DNA of 19,697 nt, taken from JAPLXD01 sp043802865 (GTDB lineage Bacteria > Patescibacteriota > Minisyncoccia > Moranbacterales > UBA11712). Below the pieces are notes generated by a model. That model was not told where the DNA came from and did no database searches. It saw only the letters and a list, made by a program, of their open reading frames with translations. Position numbers and translations under genes: made by a program. Positions 6,309 through 12,359 of the stretch are shown piece after piece. Every line of letters starts with the position of its first letter. The first letter of the stretch is position 1. Location: NCBI GenBank assembly GCA_043802865.1, contig JAZDKQ010000009.1, positions 1 to 19,697 on the forward strand. Reading direction: 5' to 3'.

Positions 6309-7268
6309 ATGATCACCGATGAAGTAAAAATTTTTGTCCGGGCCGGAAAGGGCGGCGACGGCGTGGTTGCCTTCAATAAGACCAAAATGAGCCTCGGACC
6401 CACCGGCGGACGAGGCGGCGGCGGCGGGAACGTCATTTTCTTCGGTGTTTCCGACCTGACGGCACTCAACAAATACAAAAGCAAGCGGGAACGCTTCGCG
6501 CCTGAAGGAAGAAATGGGAAAGCGGACAAATCAACGGGTCACAACGGGAAAGATCTGATTTTGACGATCCCGGTCGGCTGCGTGCTCCATAATTTGAAAA
6601 CAGACGAATATTCCGAAATAACCCAAATCGGAGAAAATTTTCTTGCTGCCAAAGGCGGCTTGGGCGGAAAAGGAAATTTCAATTTTCGCTCCTCCCGAAA
6701 CACCACTCCGGAAGAATATGAAGAAGGAGACCCCGGCGAAGAATTTGAATTCGCCATTGAACTCCGGCTGATCGCTGACATCGGACTCATCGGACTTCCC
6801 AACGCCGGAAAATCAAGCCTCCTCAATGAATTCACCAATGCGAAAGTTCGGGTCGCCAACTATCCTTTCACGACGCTTGAGCCCAATCTCGGCGTCTTGG
6901 GAGATCTCGTCATCGCTGATATTCCGGGACTCATCGAAGGCGCCTCCCGCGGCAAAGGCCTGGGAATAAAGTTTTTAAAACATATTCAGCGGACAAAAAT
7001 GCTCCTTCACTGCATTTCCCTGGAATCAGACGATCCGGCGAGAGACTACGCGATCGTCCGAAAAGAGCTCGAAGATTTCAATCCGGAATTGACGCAAAAA
7101 AAAGAGATCGTGCTCCTCACAAAATCTGATTTGATATCCAACGAAACGGCTCGCGAAAAAATTTCCCAAATGAAAAAAATCAACCCCGAAGTTTTCTCGG
7201 TTTCGATTCACGACTGGGAAAGCCTGCAAAAAATCGTTGAGAGCTTAACTTCTTTTAGCGAAGTTTAA
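6309..7268 (+). CDS. obgE: GTPase Obg/CgtA (ribosome assembly), short form
   Basis: 319 residues. The glycine-rich Obg fold covers 1-155 (RAGKGGDGVVAFNK, PTGGRGGGGGNV, KGGLGGKGNFNF) and the GTPase domain follows: G1 GLPNAGKSS (162-170), the NYPFTTLEPNLG switch (184-195), G3 DIPGLIEGA (204-212), G4 as TKSD (271-274, in place of NKxD) and a G5-like SVS near 297. The protein binds the large ribosomal subunit and helps its maturation. It stops right after the G domain: the C-terminal OCT domain found in many Firmicutes is absent, and the total is a little below the usual 340-430. It is preceded closely by tRNA-Gln, without a Shine-Dalgarno sequence, and is probably in the dnaX transcription unit. 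Confidence 0.95.
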   Translation: MITDEVKIFVRAGKGGDGVVAFNKTKMSLGPTGGRGGGGGNVIFFGVSDLTALNKYKSKRERFAPEGRNGKADKSTGHNGKDLILTIPVGCVLHNLKTDEYSEITQIGENFLAAKGGLGGKGNFNFRSSRNTTPEEYEEGDPGEEFEFAIELRLIADIGLIGLPNAGKSSLLNEFTNAKVRVANYPFTTLEPNLGVLGDLVIADIPGLIEGASRGKGLGIKFLKHIQRTKMLLHCISLESDDPARDYAIVRKELEDFNPELTQKKEIVLLTKSDLISNETAREKISQMKKINPEVFSVSIHDWESLQKIVESLTSFSEV

Positions 7269-7284
7269 CAAATAAAAAAAATAT

Positions 7285-7485
7285 ATGGAACAAGACTTAC
7301 TGGAAAAGTTGAACCAAATGGAACAAAAAATTGAAGAAACACGTATTTTGGCGCAAAAAACCTATAAAATGTTCCTTTGGACGATGATTGGAACCGTCGT
7401 GACGTTTGTCCTGCCGCTCATTGCCCTGGCCTTTGTGATCCCCTATTTTCTGCGAACTATCACTTCCGGACTCAACGGCCTATAG
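7285..7485 (+). CDS. Small membrane protein, unknown function
   Basis: 66 residues: a charged, probably coiled-coil N-terminus (MEQDLLEKLNQMEQKIEETR, 1-20) and one long hydrophobic segment (about 29-56), ending TITSGLNGL. It sits 16 bases after obg and one base before the tsaC start, so it is a member of the same unit. The start follows an A-rich leader without a Shine-Dalgarno sequence. Proteins of this shape recur in small genomes of this type, but I cannot name a family. The tight spacing to tsaC argues that it is really translated. Confidence 0.7.
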   Translation: MEQDLLEKLNQMEQKIEETRILAQKTYKMFLWTMIGTVVTFVLPLIALAFVIPYFLRTITSGLNGL

Positions 7486-7486
7486 C

Positions 7487-8065
7487 ATGAAAACAATCGA
7501 ATCGATAATAAAAAAAAGCGACAAGATCGGCGTCATTCCCACCGATACGATTTATGGCGTCGCGGCTTCGGCGTTTTCAAAAACAGCCGTCGCTCGGACA
7601 TACAAAATACTGAAACGCAATGCCAAAAAGCCGTTTATTGTTCTCATCGGCTCAATTGAAGATTTGGCTTTATTTAATATAAACTTGGATCGCGCAACAA
7701 GAAATATTCTCAAAAAACTCTGGCCGGGAAAAGTCAGCGTGATTTTGCCGGTTAAGGCCAAGAAATTTGAATATCTCCACCGGGGAATAAAAACTTTGGC
7801 TTTTCGCGTTCCCAAAAAGAAAAGTTTAGTCAATTTGCTCAAAAAAACCGGCCCTTTGATCTCGACCAGCGCCAATCCTGAAAGTGCCAATCCAGCACAA
7901 ACAATCGCGGAAGCAAAAAATTATTTTGGAGATGACATTGACTTTTATATCAACGGTGGTAAAATAAAGTCCTTGCCATCGACCTTGGTTGAAATAAAAG
8001 ATGGCAAAGCGAACGTAATAAGAAAAGGAGAAGGAAAAATAAGTATAATCAAAGCTAAATATTGA
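7487..8065 (+). CDS. tsaC: Threonylcarbamoyl-AMP synthase, TsaC/YrdC-type
   Basis: 192 residues, the YrdC domain alone without the Sua5 extension. It makes threonylcarbamoyl-AMP from threonine, bicarbonate and ATP, the first step of t6A formation at position 37 of tRNAs that read ANN codons. Motifs: PTDTIYGVAASAF (18-30), KRNAKKPFIVLIG (43-55), LWPGKVSVIL (78-87), FRVPK (106-110), GPLISTSANPES (122-133), LPSTLVEI (163-170) and VIRKGEG (177-183). The start lies one base after the preceding stop, so translation is likely coupled. TsaB, TsaD and TsaE are not in the window. Confidence 0.92.
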   Translation: MKTIESIIKKSDKIGVIPTDTIYGVAASAFSKTAVARTYKILKRNAKKPFIVLIGSIEDLALFNINLDRATRNILKKLWPGKVSVILPVKAKKFEYLHRGIKTLAFRVPKKKSLVNLLKKTGPLISTSANPESANPAQTIAEAKNYFGDDIDFYINGGKIKSLPSTLVEIKDGKANVIRKGEGKISIIKAKY

Positions 8066-8073
8066 ACAAAAAT

Positions 8074-8199
8074 ATGGAAGACAAATGCCCAAAATGCGGC
8101 GAACAGATGGAAAGTTGCAAATGCGGTTCGGATGAAAAAGAATCACACTGCGACTGCTCTTGTTGCGGCCATTCTTGCGGCCCGGAAGAAGAAAAGTAG
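8074..8199 (+). CDS. Cysteine-rich 41-residue mini-protein, putative zinc binder
   Basis: A short reading frame with nine cysteines (5, 8, 15, 17, 26, 28, 30, 31, 35) and two histidines (25, 33) in 41 residues. CPKCGEQMESCKCG (5-18) looks like a zinc-ribbon half; HCDCSCCGHSCG (25-36) is denser, like a metallothionein-type cluster. The tail is acidic (PEEEK). It begins 8 bases after tsaC and ends just before a strong terminator, so it closes the dnaX-tsaC unit. There is no Shine-Dalgarno sequence, only an A-rich leader like its neighbours. Regular cysteine spacing makes chance unlikely. Function is unknown; metal binding is inferred from residues only. Confidence 0.7.
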   Translation: MEDKCPKCGEQMESCKCGSDEKESHCDCSCCGHSCGPEEEK

Positions 8200-8202
8200 T
8201 CA

Positions 8203-8241
8203 ATAAAACAAACCCCGACGTGACGTCAGGGTTTGTTTTAT
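8203..8241. terminator. Strong bidirectional terminator after the dnaX-tsaC unit
   Basis: AAAACAAACCC (8205-8215) pairs perfectly with GGGTTTGTTTT (8229-8239), with an inner GACGT/ACGTC pair at the top. A-runs on one side and T-runs on the other make it usable on both strands. Confidence 0.85.
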
Positions 8242-8262
8242 GCTAAGATATTCTCAAGGAAT

Positions 8263-8270
8263 GGAGGTGA
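8263..8270 (+). promoter_or_regulatory. Shine-Dalgarno sequence deciding the DUF378 gene start
   Basis: GGAGGTGA ends seven bases before ATG 8278. It rules out the longer frame from TTG 8233, which would begin inside the terminator. Confidence 0.85.
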
Positions 8271-8277
8271 AACAAAA

Positions 8278-8493
8278 ATGAAAAAAATGAATTCTGCAAG
8301 CTGGATCGCGGTGATTTTCGTGATCATCGGCGGTTTGAATTGGGGATTGGTCGGCTTTTTCAAGTTTGATCTGGTTGCAGCTATATTCGGCGATATGTCC
8401 GCTCTGACTCGGATCATCTATGACCTTGTTGGTCTCGCGGCACTGTATATGGTCTTTTGGAAGTTCTCAATGATGGGCAACACAAACGACTAG
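8278..8493 (+). CDS. DUF378 family small membrane protein
   Basis: 71 residues with two membrane helices (about 8-28 and 45-62). The family signature is the first helix with IGGLNWGLVGFFKFDLVAAIFG (about 17-38); the second reads ALTRIIYDLVGLAALYMVF. Function of the family is unknown; members are short two-helix proteins. Start ATG 8278 follows a strong Shine-Dalgarno sequence, and the gene stands alone between two terminators, so it should be its own transcript, although I could not find a convincing promoter in the short gap before it. Confidence 0.9.
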   Translation: MKKMNSASWIAVIFVIIGGLNWGLVGFFKFDLVAAIFGDMSALTRIIYDLVGLAALYMVFWKFSMMGNTND

Positions 8494-8522
8494 CTAAAAA
8501 ACAATATATTTCGTATTTTTTA

Positions 8523-8560
8523 AAAACCTCCCAAAAGGTAGCGAGAGGTTTTGTTTTTTT
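8523..8560 (+). terminator. Terminator after the DUF378 gene
   Basis: AAAACCTC (8523-8530) pairs with GAGGTTTT (8545-8552) over a 14-base loop, followed by GTTTTTTT (8553-8560). Confidence 0.8.
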
Positions 8561-8577
8561 ATTTATATAAAACAAAT

Positions 8578-8606
8578 TTGCTAATAATAAATTACAGTGA
8601 TATAGT
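8578..8606 (+). promoter_or_regulatory. Promoter in front of the DUF763-like remnant
   Basis: TTGCTA (8578-8583), 17 bases, TATAGT (8601-8606). The predicted start near 8613 coincides with the ATG of the remnant, so its mRNA would be leaderless. Confidence 0.5.
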
Positions 8607-8612
8607 GATAGT

Positions 8613-8714
8613 ATGTTCAAACGCGGAATTGCCACATTTACTCTCGATTATGGCAAGTGCCCGAAGTGGCTTTTTGAGCGGATGGTGAAATTCGCCAGCT
8701 TGCGTTCAAGATGA
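8613..8714 (+). pseudogene. N-terminal remnant of a DUF763-like gene
   Basis: 33 codons, translating to MFKRGIATFTLDYGKCPKWLF and on to ERMVKFASLRSR, then TGA. The first 28 residues match what I remember as the N-terminus of DUF763 proteins (RGIATFTLDYGKCP followed by WLFERM); such proteins are about 300-400 residues long. After MVKFA the similarity is lost and the frame closes within eight codons. No further part of the domain is visible in the next kilobase, so the rest is deleted rather than frameshifted. The promoter seems intact. It could instead be a genuine short peptide, but the family match makes a broken gene more likely. Confidence 0.55.
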
Positions 8715-8728
8715 AAATTAGTTATAGT
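8700..8728 (+). promoter_or_regulatory. Promoter of the 118-residue protein gene
   Basis: TTGCGT (8700-8705), 17 bases, TATAGT (8723-8728). It begins inside the last codons of the DUF763-like remnant and closely resembles the promoter 122 bases upstream. Start near 8735. Confidence 0.55.
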
Positions 8729-8757
8729 GAGAAAAATAAAGTATTGGGGAGATTAAA

Positions 8758-9114
8758 ATGACTAATACTCTGGAAAAAGAAAGAGCAAATCCGGAACAAA
8801 TTGATGAAAAGGTTCTTGGGTATATCGTTCTTGATGTCGAGAAAAGGCTAAATTGGGAAAAAATTACTCCGGAAAATCCGAATTACGAACAACTGGTCGA
8901 AATCGCAACCAGACTTATTCTCCTCAAGGAAAAATTCGGCATATTGAAGCCCGGCCAGCCGTCCAGCGAAAAACAAGAATGGTTCGACAGAATCAGGCAG
9001 GAAATAATTAAGCCGAAAACCAACGAAGACTGGATTGTAAAAAGCTCTCGACGGCATCAATTAAGAGAAGAGCGAAGAGCCGGGAAAACTTACGAAGAAA
9101 GCGGTTTGGAATAA
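8758..9114 (+). CDS. Hypothetical protein, 118 aa, highly charged
   Basis: I do not recognise a family. The protein is soluble, with an acidic first half (EKERANPEQIDEKVLGYIVL) that should be helical, a central LVEIATRLILLKEKFGILKPG (about 46-66) and a basic Arg/Lys-rich last third (SSRRHQLREERRAGKTYEE). No signal peptide or membrane segment. ATG 8758 is supported by GGGGAGA (8746-8752) six bases before it and by its own promoter. A 51-residue gene follows 56 bases later. The basic tail would fit nucleic-acid contact, but this is only a guess from charge. Confidence 0.7.
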   Translation: MTNTLEKERANPEQIDEKVLGYIVLDVEKRLNWEKITPENPNYEQLVEIATRLILLKEKFGILKPGQPSSEKQEWFDRIRQEIIKPKTNEDWIVKSSRRHQLREERRAGKTYEESGLE

Positions 9115-9154
9115 CATTGCACCTTAACAACCAAAAACAACTTGATCTTTTTTG

Positions 9155-9163
9155 AAAGGAGGA
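9155..9163 (+). promoter_or_regulatory. Near-perfect Shine-Dalgarno sequence of the 51-residue gene
   Basis: AAAGGAGGA, seven bases before ATG 9171. It is the main reason to accept this short gene. Confidence 0.8.
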
Positions 9164-9170
9164 ATAATTT

Positions 9171-9326
9171 ATGCCCCGTAAATACGCAATTGAAATTGTG
9201 AAAGGCGACCAGATCATTCCTATGCCGGAATCAAGTAATCATTCCTCTCAAAAAATCCGGGAAGCGCAATGGGATCTCATGCACGGCCGAATGACGCCGG
9301 ACGCGCAAGAGGTTGGCCAAATATAA
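9171..9326 (+). CDS. Small hypothetical protein, 51 aa
   Basis: MPRKYAIEIVKGDQIIPMPE leads into a Ser/His stretch and then a helical end (SSQKIREAQWDLMHGRMTP). The first part reads as a small beta hairpin. No family recognised, no membrane segment. It lies between the 118-residue gene and the 33-residue membrane peptide on the same strand and is probably cotranscribed with the former. The strong Shine-Dalgarno sequence supports translation. It could be a small accessory protein of a mobile or defence-type cluster, but nothing in the sequence shows that. Confidence 0.55.
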   Translation: MPRKYAIEIVKGDQIIPMPESSNHSSQKIREAQWDLMHGRMTPDAQEVGQI

Positions 9327-9373
9327 GCTTACTGCAACCAACCCATGCGCCTTGATGAAGAGGGAGAACAGAT

Positions 9374-9381
9374 AAGGAGGA
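9374..9381 (+). promoter_or_regulatory. Shine-Dalgarno sequence of the 33-residue gene
   Basis: AAGGAGGA, nine bases before ATG 9391. Confidence 0.7.
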
Positions 9382-9390
9382 TATTTTGGG

Positions 9391-9492
9391 ATGAAAAACG
9401 AAATTTATGCGAAATTTTCTTGCTATGGCTCGCTCGGCATAGCCATCGTTTATCTCCTGGTCATGCTTATCCTTCCTTATACAAACAAGTGA
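9391..9492 (+). CDS. Small membrane peptide, 33 aa
   Basis: MKNEIYAKFSCYGSLGIAIV continues as YLLVMLILPYTNK: a short polar head, one membrane helix (about 12-29) and a polar end, with one cysteine (Cys10). A strong Shine-Dalgarno sequence precedes the ATG and a terminator follows 20 bases after the stop, so the frame is well placed as the last gene of the unit. A longer frame from ATG 9345 overlaps it in another register but lacks any ribosome binding site. Single-helix peptides may be regulators of membrane proteins or toxins; no antitoxin RNA is evident. Confidence 0.55.
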   Translation: MKNEIYAKFSCYGSLGIAIVYLLVMLILPYTNK

Positions 9493-9512
9493 TCCTGATT
9501 CAGGATTCCACC

Positions 9513-9541
9513 CCGCCGGCGGCAATGCCCCGGCGGTTTTT
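9513..9541 (+). terminator. Terminator of the small-gene cluster
   Basis: CCGCCGG (9513-9519) pairs with CCGGCGG (9530-9536); inside, GGC/GCC adds three pairs around loop AAT. TTTTT follows. GC-rich and strong. Confidence 0.85.
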
Positions 9542-9542
9542 A

Positions 9543-9572
9543 ATTTGTTACGTAACATGTTACGTAACAAAT
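9543..9572. repeat. 30-bp perfect palindrome made of two tandem 12-bp palindromes
   Basis: Two direct copies of TGTTACGTAACA (9546-9557, 9558-9569), each self-complementary, are framed by ATT and AAT, so all 30 bases form one perfect dyad. It lies in the gap between two convergent units, between their terminators. The pattern suggests a protein-binding site; the binding protein is unknown. Confidence 0.85.
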
Positions 9573-9581
9573 CCTGCAAAC

Positions 9582-9613
9582 AAAAAAGCCGGTCTCTCTC
9601 GGCTGGCTTTTTT
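9582..9613. terminator. Bidirectional terminator between convergent units
   Basis: AAAAAAGCC (9582-9590) pairs with GGCTTTTTT (9605-9613), with an alternative inner AGCCG/CGGCT stem. It would stop the minus-strand ATPase unit and back up the plus-strand terminator. Confidence 0.8.
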
Positions 9614-9633
9614 GATGAATAATTTCAGAAAAA

Positions 9634-9789
9634 TTATTCAGCTGCTGGTGTTTCTACCGGCGTCACTGGTTCCATCGAAGGAGAAGACATCGGCTCCACC
9701 GAAGGCATTGGCTCAACTGCAGGAGCTTCAACCGGCATTTCCGGTGCCATCGGCTCGACCGGAGTCACTGGGTTCATATCATCTGTCAT
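9634..9789 (-). CDS. Acidic Pro/Glu/Met-rich 51-residue protein with VEPM repeats
   Basis: MTDDMNPVTPVEPMAPEMPV continues through repeated VEP-M/V units (about 11-14, 25-28, 31-34) to TPVETPAAE. About half the residues are Pro, Glu, Val or Met, there are no basic residues, and no fold or membrane segment is expected. The start lies 23 bases after the stop of the ATPase gene, without a Shine-Dalgarno sequence, and the stop overlaps a GAATAATTT/AAATTATTC inverted repeat (9617-9639) just before the terminator. It is probably the last gene of the ATPase unit. A disordered linker, tail or binding peptide is possible. Low-complexity frames can arise by chance, so the call is moderate. Confidence 0.55.
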   Translation of the reverse strand: MTDDMNPVTPVEPMAPEMPVEAPAVEPMPSVEPMSSPSMEPVTPVETPAAE

Positions 9790-9812
9790 GATATTTAAAA
9801 TTAAAAATTAAC

Positions 9813-12347
9813 TTACAATGGTTTTTCTCCCATATCAAACGCGTCGGCTGAGGCGGGAGCGGAAGCAAAACTGGATTTCTTGAGTATCTCTTCGTTTACT
9901 ATATCACGATTCCGTCCATACTTCAACTTGGAAAGTTCCTTGATGGCTTCGGCGATTTCTTTCGATCCCTTGGTTGGCGGATAGGTTTTCATATTGAAGG
10001 GAGTCGCGACCTGATTCGCAATCAAAAGCTTCATGAAACAATTTTGATTGTCCACGTTCATGAGATCATTTGCATCGAATGTCGGCTCAAATTGCTTTTG
10101 CAAAAATTCCGCGTCCTCGGCGCCCACCCGGAACGAACAAATCGATCCCACGTTTCCGAAAACGGCTTTGGATATTTCTTCCTTGAGCTGGGCGATGAAT
10201 TGATGGGCAACGATGAGAGCCAGACGGTATTTTCGCGCTTCGGAAAGGATCTGCGCGATCGAATCGGTCGTGAAGTTTTGAAATTCATCCATATATAAAT
10301 AGAAATCTTTGCGTTCATTCTCCGGCATATCCACCCGCGAAAGCGCTGAAATCAAAATTTTTCCGACAATGATCATTCCGAGCAAATTGGCATTAATCTC
10401 ACCTATTTTTCCTTTTGAAAGATTGACAAGTATGATTTGCTGATTGTCCATTGCGGAACGGAAATTGATCGTCGATTTTTCCTGCGCGATAATCGGCCGC
10501 ATCATGTCATTTGAAATGAACTGCGTGAGTTTGGAAGTGATGTATGGCACCATATTCGCCAGCGCCGCTTCCCCGCCCGCTTTTTCGGCTTCTTTCTCCC
10601 AAAAATTTTTGACGACCGGATTTGTGCAATGCGACAATTTCATATGCCGGAATTCCTCATCAGCCAACACCCGCGGAATTTCCATGAGCGTTGAACCGGA
10701 TTCCGGATGCTCCATCACGAGAAGAGCGGCGTTCCGCATATATTGCTCAAACATCGGCCCGCCTGTCTGGCGAAGATCATACAGCTTATCAAAGATATTG
10801 ATCATCTCGTTGATGACGAATGTTTTTTGCTCGGGTTTGTTTTGATCAAATTCAAGCATATTGAGCCCATATGGCCGCTCCATATCCGCCGGATCGAAAT
10901 AGATCACATCTTCTGCTCGCTCTTTTGGAATATTCTCAAGCACATGATCAACAAATTCGCCGTGCGGATCGATCACGCAAACGCCCTTTCCGTTCTTGAT
11001 GTCTTGCTTCACCATTTCTTCCATCATCGTTGATTTTCCGGTTCCGGTTTGTCCAATAATATAGAAATGGCGGCGGCGGTCATCTTCGCTATGTTGAATA
11101 ACGGTTTCCACTCTCCGATAATCGTTGAAGCCAAGCGTGATCCCTTCCTTGGAAATATTTGATGGCGGCGCGGCTGTACGGGATTTGAGCCACGCGATCT
11201 TTGGCGTTTCGGTCGAAAAAAGAGGGAAATGAAAAATGCTGGCAACTTCTTCCGAAGACAAAATGAAACTTTGATCGCCGCGAAAATTGCGGAATATGAA
11301 ATCAAAGGCAATATTTTTCGGACGCAGTTTGCTTTCGCGCAAAACTTTGAAGCTGTTCAATCCCGGATTTTCATATTGTATAAAGCCATTTTCAAGCTCG
11401 GAGAGAATCACCTCCGAGCGCTCCTGGGTGAGCGCCGAGGCCACCAGCCGGATATTCACTTCAAACCCTGCTTTTCCGGCCTTGCCTTCAATTTTTTTCA
11501 CCACATCCTGCTCTTCCGGCGTGAGTTGGATCGCGTCTTTGTCTTGTTTCAGGATATCTTTTTGCTTGTTATCGTCCTTTTTGAGAATAATGTTCAAAAA
11601 TCCCCGGCCAGTTTGACGGAGTAATGTATCTCTTTTCACATCAGTTAGCTGCCTTCCCTGCTGCATTTTATGAGCAACTCGCTTCCCTTTCTCGCGCCAA
11701 AGCCCGCGTGCCGGCTTCATGAGCAGCTGAATCGCCGCTCCCTCTTTTTTTTCGTCGAATTTTCCAAGAACGTTTGTAATGTTGTTCAATGGATCAGCCT
11801 CAAGCATCTGATATGTCCGGATTGGAAAATGATGCTTATCTTTGAGAGTGAGGCTTGAAGCAGACGTGAAGCTTCCGGGAGAAAAAATATTGTAATCTTT
11901 TGCCCTTTCAATCGAAGCTTTTGGATAGAAGCTATGGATTTGCCGCTCCACTATATTAATAAACTTTTTTGGCGCGCCAATATAGAATACAATTTCGTCA
12001 TTATTGGACGGATTGGCGATCTCAAGCGCTACGACCGCGTCTCCGTATATGATCCTGTGCCAAACGCTCGCTTTCTCTTTTATATTCCCAAGGCTCGCGA
12101 AAAGATGCTCCATCACTGAGATCAATTCTTTTTCCGATTTTGGCTGTTGCTGTTCTCCTCCTTGCGACTCGCGTTTCATTGGCCGGCTCACTTTCACGAC
12201 GTCAAGATCCATGTTCAGTGATCTTGTGATGATTCCTCGAAAACTCACGAAGCTTTTGAACACCAAAAAAGCGCCCGACGCGAAACAAACAACCGCGGCA
12301 AGACCGGCCAAAGGATAGAAAATAAGATTTAGGCTATAGGCATCCAT
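9813..12347 (-). CDS. Membrane-anchored VirD4/TraD/HerA-like DNA-translocase ATPase
   Basis: 844 residues. One or two N-terminal membrane helices (about 8-36) precede an alpha/beta region (about 75-400) with FYIGAPKKFINIVERQI (121-137), reminiscent of the N-domain seen in CPR and archaeal proteins named conjugative transfer. The motor follows: Walker A GQTGTGKST (432-440), VCVIDPHGEF (456-465), Walker B DFYLYMDEFQNF (681-692) and the sensor-like LIVAHQF (711-717). This is the layout of type IV coupling proteins, which pump DNA or protein through the membrane. The N-domain here is much longer than in VirD4. VirB4, VirB6, VirB8-10 and a relaxase are all absent from the window. The gene starts 12 bases after the 164-residue gene; the A-rich leader has no Shine-Dalgarno sequence. 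Confidence 0.85.
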   Translation of the reverse strand: MDAYSLNLIFYPLAGLAAVVCFASGAFLVFKSFVSFRGIITRSLNMDLDVVKVSRPMKRESQGGEQQQPKSEKELISVMEHLFASLGNIKEKASVWHRIIYGDAVVALEIANPSNNDEIVFYIGAPKKFINIVERQIHSFYPKASIERAKDYNIFSPGSFTSASSLTLKDKHHFPIRTYQMLEADPLNNITNVLGKFDEKKEGAAIQLLMKPARGLWREKGKRVAHKMQQGRQLTDVKRDTLLRQTGRGFLNIILKKDDNKQKDILKQDKDAIQLTPEEQDVVKKIEGKAGKAGFEVNIRLVASALTQERSEVILSELENGFIQYENPGLNSFKVLRESKLRPKNIAFDFIFRNFRGDQSFILSSEEVASIFHFPLFSTETPKIAWLKSRTAAPPSNISKEGITLGFNDYRRVETVIQHSEDDRRRHFYIIGQTGTGKSTMMEEMVKQDIKNGKGVCVIDPHGEFVDHVLENIPKERAEDVIYFDPADMERPYGLNMLEFDQNKPEQKTFVINEMINIFDKLYDLRQTGGPMFEQYMRNAALLVMEHPESGSTLMEIPRVLADEEFRHMKLSHCTNPVVKNFWEKEAEKAGGEAALANMVPYITSKLTQFISNDMMRPIIAQEKSTINFRSAMDNQQIILVNLSKGKIGEINANLLGMIIVGKILISALSRVDMPENERKDFYLYMDEFQNFTTDSIAQILSEARKYRLALIVAHQFIAQLKEEISKAVFGNVGSICSFRVGAEDAEFLQKQFEPTFDANDLMNVDNQNCFMKLLIANQVATPFNMKTYPPTKGSKEIAEAIKELSKLKYGRNRDIVNEEILKKSSFASAPASADAFDMGEKPL

Positions 12348-12359
12348 TTATTTTTGTTT

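Noticed and set aside
8233..8277. Longer N-terminus of the DUF378 protein from TTG 8233
   Set aside because: It begins inside a terminator hairpin; the strong Shine-Dalgarno sequence points to ATG 8278.
9492..9506. ATCCTGA/TCAGGAT inverted repeat
   Set aside because: Seven-base arms with a one-base centre directly before a better terminator; likely chance or a minor extension of that terminator region.
9543..9572. CRISPR repeat or hairpin-telomere site
   Set aside because: Only two adjacent copies with no spacers, and no cas or protelomerase gene in the window.
9345..9791. 148-codon open frame on the plus strand
   Set aside because: No Shine-Dalgarno sequence at its ATG; it would read through two terminators and the palindrome, and overlaps better supported small genes on both strands.
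9813..12347. Complete conjugation or type IV secretion system
   Set aside because: Only a coupling-protein-like ATPase is present; none of the other components can be found on either strand.
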